64,000 nucleotides of DNA, from the NCBI GenBank assembly GCA_947179485.1, contig OX359250.1:27910654-27974653 (forward strand), written 5' to 3'. The DNA is from Allacma fusca (lineage: Eukaryota > Arthropoda > Collembola > Symphypleona > Sminthuridae). Below are positions 57,685 through 64,000 of this stretch, in pieces (position 1 is the first letter of the stretch; each line of letters begins with the position of its first letter). The translations under genes and the position numbers were made by a program. The notes beneath the pieces were generated by a model. The model worked only from the letters and a program-made list of their open reading frames with translations, had not been told where the DNA came from and ran no database searches.

Positions 57685-60600
57685 ACCTCAGGTACAGTCA
57701 AGTTACTTTTGAGTTGAACTTCTCATTGCTATTCTGTAGGAGTTGCCGAAATTAAAATTACTACTGTCTACAGAAAGGCATTTACTTCCGAGTACTCTCA
57801 CAGACAGAAGCAATGTCACCCAAAGCGTTCTGCAGGGTCTGAGTGGCATCCTGAACGGCTTGGAGCTTTTGCCTTAAACTCATCTTCTTCTCATCTCCCT
57901 CGCCTCCTTGACTTTCTTCCTCATCATCATCCAGCACGAGTGTTTCATCCTCAGGGAAATCTTCCGGTAGCGCCGTTCCTGTTACAGCACATACCTACAT
58001 ACAAAAAAAACAGGTCCCGTGTTTCACAACGACAGCATCATCATAGGCATAGCTACTACTAGCTACCAAATACTGACATGGTCTAAGGTCCAAGCTCGAA
58101 CTAGCTCAGGCAGTATAGAATCTACACACACACACATGCTCTATCATTACTATATAGATACTGTCCATCCCTGCGATAAAAGTCAACTCCTTTGTATTTC
58201 TCCATCCTGCCACATCCTAAAGTATCAAGATGCTTTCAATTATAAGAACATTTACGGGAAAGTCTACCACTTGAGCAGACTCTCATCGTTTTGTAACCGT
58301 CAGCTCTATTTCCTCAGCAAGTTCTTATTATTAAATGAAGGTCCCTATCAGAATCCCTAACAAAATAGATTCAATCTCTGGTAGTTAACATAATTATTAT
58401 TCTTGATAATTTCCCTTGCATTTGTTTGGAACTCAGAGCACATTATCTACAGTATAAGTATACATTTGCAAATATAGTTCAGACGGAAAAATTAATTTAG
58501 AATTTCAAACCCACCCTCTGATTGTGACTTACAGTAAAAAAGCAAGTTCATGTTGTTCGGAAATGAAACTAATTGCTGCAACTGGCTAGATTACAAATTC
58601 TATGACTGTAATACTGTACTCGTATGGGAAAAGGAAGGGGAAAAGTACTTACCAGCCACTGCTTTAAAATTAACAACATTATAAATAGAGGAATCATGTA
58701 GGGCTGGAATGTGTAGCACAAGATTTCATAGATTGACAGAGCAATAATACTTCTCACTGGATACTCCCACTCCATGCAGGATCTGTTGAAACCAAGAGGA
58801 TACATTACAAAAACTCTCACGGCTTTCAAATAATTACATACATTCATTTGATACATATTATGGTTGGATAGTGTGTAGGTCCGCCAAAAACGGATAGTTG
58901 TAAAATATGTATAAGTCTGAATGGGATTTTTTTTTCCTGGAATGGTACTTACTGTATGTACTGCGCCGTGTCAAAGATTCCAACGCCAATTTTTCTCAAA
59001 CGGTCGATATTTAGCAGAAATACTTCCCGTTTCAGTCGGTTGTCTGGCATTAAAAATTTTGGTTCAGGCGGATCCATTATCCGAATCCCAGCACGAACCT
59101 TTGAACAAGAAAGGACGGTAGTAGAATTTAGTTCTTAACATATATTTCCATCAAACATCCTTTTGTCTCTCTTCCTATTCCGATCTCTTGCAAACAGACA
59201 CATTGTCGCATATCGTGGTCAGATCCTGGCAGATAAAAGATCAAAGGTAATTCTTTCTTGAACGTGACACTCCTATATACGAGTCTGTAGGAATTCTATT
59301 ATTTAACTTCGAGACGGTAACCTCTCCTTATCCGCTCTGGAGTATCTAGCTGTTACAATGATCATCCCGAGGGGGTCCTTAGGCAGAGAAAAATGAGCGA
59401 AAGAACCCCCTCAACTATTCTAAATTTCCACGAGGAAGAGATGAACACGAACAATAATTTACATTTCATGAATTTATTCTAAAGTCACTATATCAAAAAA
59501 AAAAGACTCGAGAAAAATCCTTGCAACATGTAAGGATTCCCTTGTAATTTGAGGATCCAAAATGGTCTTAAAGGAGGGATACTGGAATAAGAATTTATCG
59601 TGAACAAATTAGTCATCTCTTTTCAAAGCGTAATGGTGTAGAATTGAAATTTGTTAATGACTCAAGTCTGAGCATATTAGAAGGGGAATTTAAGCTCCTT
59701 GTTCAGCAAATGTGTCAGTGTAGCTTGACAAAGGTAATCTTGGCACTGGGTTCCTTGGTGGGATTTGAGAAAAGATGTGGCAGACGCCATCCATCTTTTC
59801 ATGCTATTTCAAAGCCGCTTTGAAACCTCAGTCCCGAAGGACTTTCCGGGATTAAGAGGAGTAGGCATACATAAGTACAAAACTAGTAGGAGAGACGGTG
59901 ACTTGATTCCTGAACCGATTTCAAGAGGTTTACTTATGAGCTGAAGAATGCATCGTAGGGTTTTTACGTTTAGTAAATAGAATTAGGGGGAAGTCGCAGA
60001 GGAATTTCTATTCAAGAAGGTAGGAATCCATTGGCATATACGGCAAAAGAGAGAATGAGAGAGAGAGAGAGAGAGAGAGGAAGAGAGCTTAGAAACATGA
60101 ATGAATTCTTACAGGATTCCAGATAAGTTCCATCTCTAGTAAGATTTGCGGATTGTTTCCTCGGGCTGCGCGAAGGAGCTTCCTGTCTTTTAAAGGATAC
60201 CATTTTTTCTCTCCATTTTTAATTTTCCACAGGGGAATGCTGAGTTTACCCAAAAATTCTGTTTTGTGATGTCGATCCTCATCATACACGGTCACTTCTA
60301 ACAGGGACGTGTAGTCTTTCACAGCAAAGGTAAATATTTTATTCCAAATAGGATTCAACGTTCTGTACTCGGTTTGGGTCTGAAATAGAGAGTAAAGCAT
60401 TGTTTTTTTTAATACTTATTCTTCCCTTAGAACTGAAGTGTGTTCGAGCATAAAATTCTATACCTCTCCCTCAATGTCTTACCTGTAATCTAGCATTAAC
60501 AAGCTCAAGAACAACAAAAGGATCGGATTTTCCTCCTATGTCAGCTGCTGCTAAACCAGTTGCTTCATACACTTTCACTGTGAGATGGCCCACGTCCCGG

Positions 60601-62694
60601 ATGGAGTGGAGGCTTCTGGTGAGGGTCTAATAGATAACAATAGGCAACTTACAGGAACTGCTCCTTTGTACTTTCACTCTGTACATTTCAACTCTGTACA
60701 ATATGTACATAAATACATAGATATGTACATACATCCTCGTGAAGTATAGGCCGTATCAATTATTGAGGAGTATGTGGGGAAAGTAAGTCCTTGTTACCCG
60801 GACTCACTTAGCAGTACTTACATAACGACTTTGGAGGATTTTATTTTCTTCCACAGAAGGTTTGAAATTTCCAAGATCAGAGATTGTCTCGGTTCCACAG
60901 GTTCCCGAGATTGTGAGGAGGAGGGAAATTTCTCCAGGGCCTTCTTGCAATTGAAAGGTCTGATTATGTGTAATCTCTTTTGCCAGGAGACCAATATCAA
61001 TTGAGCATCTCCCAATATAATCCCGGCTGAAGGCTTCATCGTAAATTTGAACTTCAAGGATTTGTGGCTGGCCCTCATACAAATAAAAGTCGAACTGTTC
61101 ACACCATTTCGGATGTGTGGTTCTTGCCACGGTTCTTGACTTATATTTCTGATTCCCTAATCTGTAAAAAGTTTTTCTTTTTTGTAATTTCAGTCATTGT
61201 CAAGACGAGGGTGGGTGCGGGGCGGGGGTGGGGGTGGGGGTGGGGAAGAGAGAATGGAATCAATGATAGGGACATAGAAAAGGTATATACTGGGGCTGGT
61301 ACGAAGCAAGACCCTGCTTTTTTTTTCTAAGGCTTTCCTGTAAGATTTATCTGTCAACTCAGTGTTTGTAAGCTTTCTGACCTAAATTTAACAAAGGCAT
61401 CCATGATAATTCGATCTTCTTTATCACTTGACAAGTTCTTCGCCTCCAGGAGAAGGACAGTGAGGACACTGCTCCAAATCTGACTCTTTAGTCTCCTCTG
61501 AGAATCAGCCAATCTCGCTGACGACTGGCCGTCAGTCAGCCACTGTTCCAGGAAACAAAGGACACATCATTATTGTGCTTCCCCAACTTTCTCCACAGGC
61601 TACAGTATTGTGTTATTATTATGACAAAGGGACTACATGCAACTGCACTCCAGTCTCCTAATCCCATGCGTTGTCTGTCGGCATGGTTAGTTCTTTGCAT
61701 GCATAAATGCACACTGACACATGTACATATATACATTCAGGACAGTCACTAGCACACGTACATAATTACATATAATCACAGATTTTGTACACTCCATGCT
61801 CGTACAGATAATTAGATATACATAAATTATTGTTAGAAAGCTCGGGCTATTTACAGCATCCATGCATGCTACAGGGTTAGAAACAATTATTATTATTTGT
61901 AAAAACAAAAAAACTATAAAATATAGAAGAACGCTCACAGCGCACTTTTCCTGGAAAGACCGTCGAAAGGATTTTCTGTTGGGATCATCCCCACTAATAA
62001 CTGGCGTGTCGAGTGTGTTGAGTGTGTCTTGAGACACAGACTGAGTTTCTTCGGTCTGACGGCATGCAATTTAATATAAGATGAGGTTTACAAATAAAAG
62101 TGAGGAGGTTTTTTTTTCTTTTTCCCCGAACAAAATCAGTAATCAAAGAAAAAAAAATCAAGGGTGCGAAACATGCAGTCACAACCATCAAGATAAATCT
62201 CTAAATTAATATTAGTTTTCTCACAACATCCGTAATTCATGGGAACGTACGATTTCTTTCTCCTCAATAGTCCTCGGGACGAGCGTCACATTCACAAAGA
62301 TCTCTCCCATGGATTCACTAGTCCCCGCTCCTCCTTGATTAGAATTTATACTCTCGGCCAGAACCAGACTAAGCTCTTGTGCTTTATTGGGTGGGAGACG
62401 ACTGACGTCCAGCGCGGCCATTCCCATAAAATCGTCTTGGAATCCCCAGTCGTAGTCAAATACCTAGAGAGAGAGAGAGAGAGTGTGTGTGTGTGAGGGC
62501 TCTTGTAATAATTATTACACACATAATTACATATGTAGATACATAGATACTGGAAGCACAACAAACAATTTTTACCACGTCCAAGTTTTTTATTCTACCA
62601 AAATATCCCTCGACATATCCCTCACTGTCCCCGAGACAGGATTTAGTCAACGAGATGGAAAATTCCACCCTACTTCGCATTAATGGCACTTCCA
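57051..62694 (-). CDS. MCTP: MCTP-type multiple C2 domain and transmembrane region protein (5' end outside or unresolved)
   Basis: Twelve exons in phase: 62576-62694, 62251-62463, 61939-62040, 61382-61524, 60822-61161, 60483-60626, 60113-60379, 58953-59098, 58653-58782, 57786-57994, 57297-57504, 57051-57158 (TGA). About 709 residues are visible. Order: end of C2A ([20 protein letters not shown]), acidic linker, C2B ([42 protein letters not shown]), C2C ([59 protein letters not shown]), then the MCTP membrane module ([40 protein letters not shown]) and the tail [20 protein letters not shown] proteins are ER and synaptic-vesicle calcium sensors; the fly protein is needed for presynaptic homeostatic plasticity. 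C2A and C2C keep DxD calcium ligands; in C2B the loop reads [11 protein letters not shown], so the second aspartate is replaced. The exon 62576-62694 is the least certain. The first C2A strands must lie upstream, possibly beyond 64000. Confidence 0.93.
57646..57682. repeat. (CT)n microsatellite in an MCTP intron
   Basis: About 18 CT units in the intron between 57504 and 57786. Confidence 0.95.
60053..60080. repeat. (GA)n microsatellite in an MCTP intron
   Basis: About 13 GA units, some 33 bp beyond the donor at 60112. Confidence 0.9.
61209..61246 (+). repeat. G-run cluster in an MCTP intron
   Basis: Six or more runs of three to five G separated by one or two bases on the plus strand, within the intron 61162-61381. 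It fits a G-quadruplex pattern on the strand opposite to the transcript. Confidence 0.7.
62466..62496. repeat. (GA)n(GT)n microsatellite next to an MCTP acceptor
   Basis: Immediately upstream (in transcript sense) of the exon starting at 62463; on the minus strand it forms the pyrimidine tract CTCTCTCTCTCTAG of that acceptor. Confidence 0.85.
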
Positions 62695-64000
62695 CTAAAA
62701 AGACCACACTCACAGAATAGAATCAAAGGCTCTTAACAAAATGCCTCCAAACAGAATTTCACTGCACACAAATCAAAGGTTTTTTTTTTTAACTAGCTCC
62801 ATATATGCTCCACTGCGTCTTTCATCCAGCCCCATAAATGCCCGTCTGAGGGGAAAAAAATCTGAGGAATTGACTCTTGAAAGTTTACACGTTAAACATT
62901 TACCTTATGTTTGTGATTGTATGGGAATAAGTAGAAATTTATGGAGTCAAGTACCTCCAAATAATCAAGTTTATTTACATTCTTCTCCTTTCCTACCCCC
63001 CCCCTCCCGCACTCAGACCAGCACTCAACCCTAGAAACAAACTCAATGCTACGTTGATGCTCTTCCCAATTCTAATCAAGCCAACTCAACTATCCCATTA
63101 TTGCATCTCTCAGCGCATAAAAGAGCTCGTTTAACTCCAACCAGACACTATAGATAGGATCCTTCAACTTTCATGGACTCAAACCTTGTAATTGTTAGAG
63201 GAGAAAGGAGACTCTAAGTGCATGAACTCTCCTGAGGAAAGTCTGGGACTACGTCAGGGTTAAGTTCTATTGAAACCTCACACTGCCGCATCTAGCAAGT
63301 TGCATGCAAATTAATTCTGTTGGTTTGAATTCCATTGTGTTCGTATATCTACCTATACACAATACATGCATAATATGCGTTTTCACCGCATGACTACCTC
63401 CATCAACTACGTCTCACTTCCCCAGACTAGTTAGTAGTAAATGTATGAGTCCTATGTAGGAGTCTGTCGACCGCTTACAATTACTTACACAAACAAAATT
63501 TTGTGAGTAGGAAGGTTACTTATTGGGGTGAGGATAAATATTTCCCCTCTCCACATAGACACACAGAGTATACTGTAGAGTGGTGGAAGAAGCCAAAGGA
63601 TATTAAAATCCGCCGCACGTAAAAAAGTAAACTAAAGGTCATGTGAAGTACTCCGTGAACTACTGTATTTGGAGCCAGCCACTCTCAGCAGTATAAAATT
63701 TTTAATTATACGTAGATAATTATACATGCACTTCAACTCTACACTATTTACTGCAAGCTAATTTTCCCTATGGTAATTAATGACCTGCATTACACTCACT
63801 ATACGCATAATAATTAATTGTACGTTGTAATGACTCGGACGGAAAGTATAGCCTCATTTTCAAATCGGGAGTTTAGCTGACCAAAATAATTATTCTGCTC
63901 AAACTGCCATAAATCCTTAGCCTGGGATATCTAGAGTTCATGAGAAAGCATCATATGGGAATTTAAAAAAAAAACTACTACTATACTGTAGCATTGCATG
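62695..64000. other. Probable MCTP intron
   Basis: No convincing exon; I looked for the SDPYVKF-type start of C2A on the minus strand and did not find it. No terminal-repeat insertions recognised. Confidence 0.4.

Overview
This is a eukaryotic, AT-rich window from an arthropod genome. The arthropod call rests on a complete two-exon SIFamide neuropeptide gene whose encoded core is AYRKPPFNGSIF-GKR. Host genes are sparse and split by introns (about 48 bp up to about 1 kb). Three can be supported: (i) an MCTP-type multiple-C2 membrane protein gene at 57.0-62.7 kb on the minus strand, with 12 exons in consistent phase; (ii) the SIFamide gene at 44.9-45.9 kb, minus strand; (iii) an unrecognised multi-pass membrane protein gene at 21.3-23.0 kb, minus strand, with a decayed full-length paralogue at 1.3-6.8 kb and a decayed 3' fragment at 40.2-41.7 kb. 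A short gene for a putative secreted cysteine-containing protein lies at 25.6-26.6 kb; its paralogous position near 10.3 kb keeps only the signal-peptide exon, with a stop. Layout: 0-11 kb is duplication copy A (pseudogenes loaded with insertions); 11-21 kb is almost entirely nested repeats; 21-27 kb is duplication copy B (the better preserved copy); 27-44 kb is again repeats, including a ~9.6-kb fold-back structure with two giant hairpins and the 3' fragment copy C; 44-46 kb holds SIFamide; 46.9-52 kb holds nested elements; 52-57 kb is quiet flank; 57-63 kb is MCTP. The dominant content is a crowd of about 28 terminal-inverted-repeat insertions, most bordered by 8-bp target-site duplications (TSDs) and therefore of hAT type. 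Several can be proved by an empty site in the paralogous copy. They fall into roughly 20 sequence families but share one architecture: a short motif next to the terminal repeat is reiterated, in degenerate form, across both arms in opposite orientation (GGTCTGGTCC, GGGTACGGGTAC, TTGTCCCGTCCC, TCAAGTTCAAGT, CCCGCCCG, GAGTGCGAGTGC, GAAGGAAGG, GGCGGGATTAATCCCG, CGTTACG, CCTACATATAGG and others). Several carry leftover spliced coding exons in their centres, one ending in a zinc-finger-like CKHC as expected for a BED-finger hAT transposase. Independent amplification of a terminal motif in so many families is the most unusual feature of the window. I cannot name the species. Exon boundaries were read by eye from splice signals and frame; no database search was possible.
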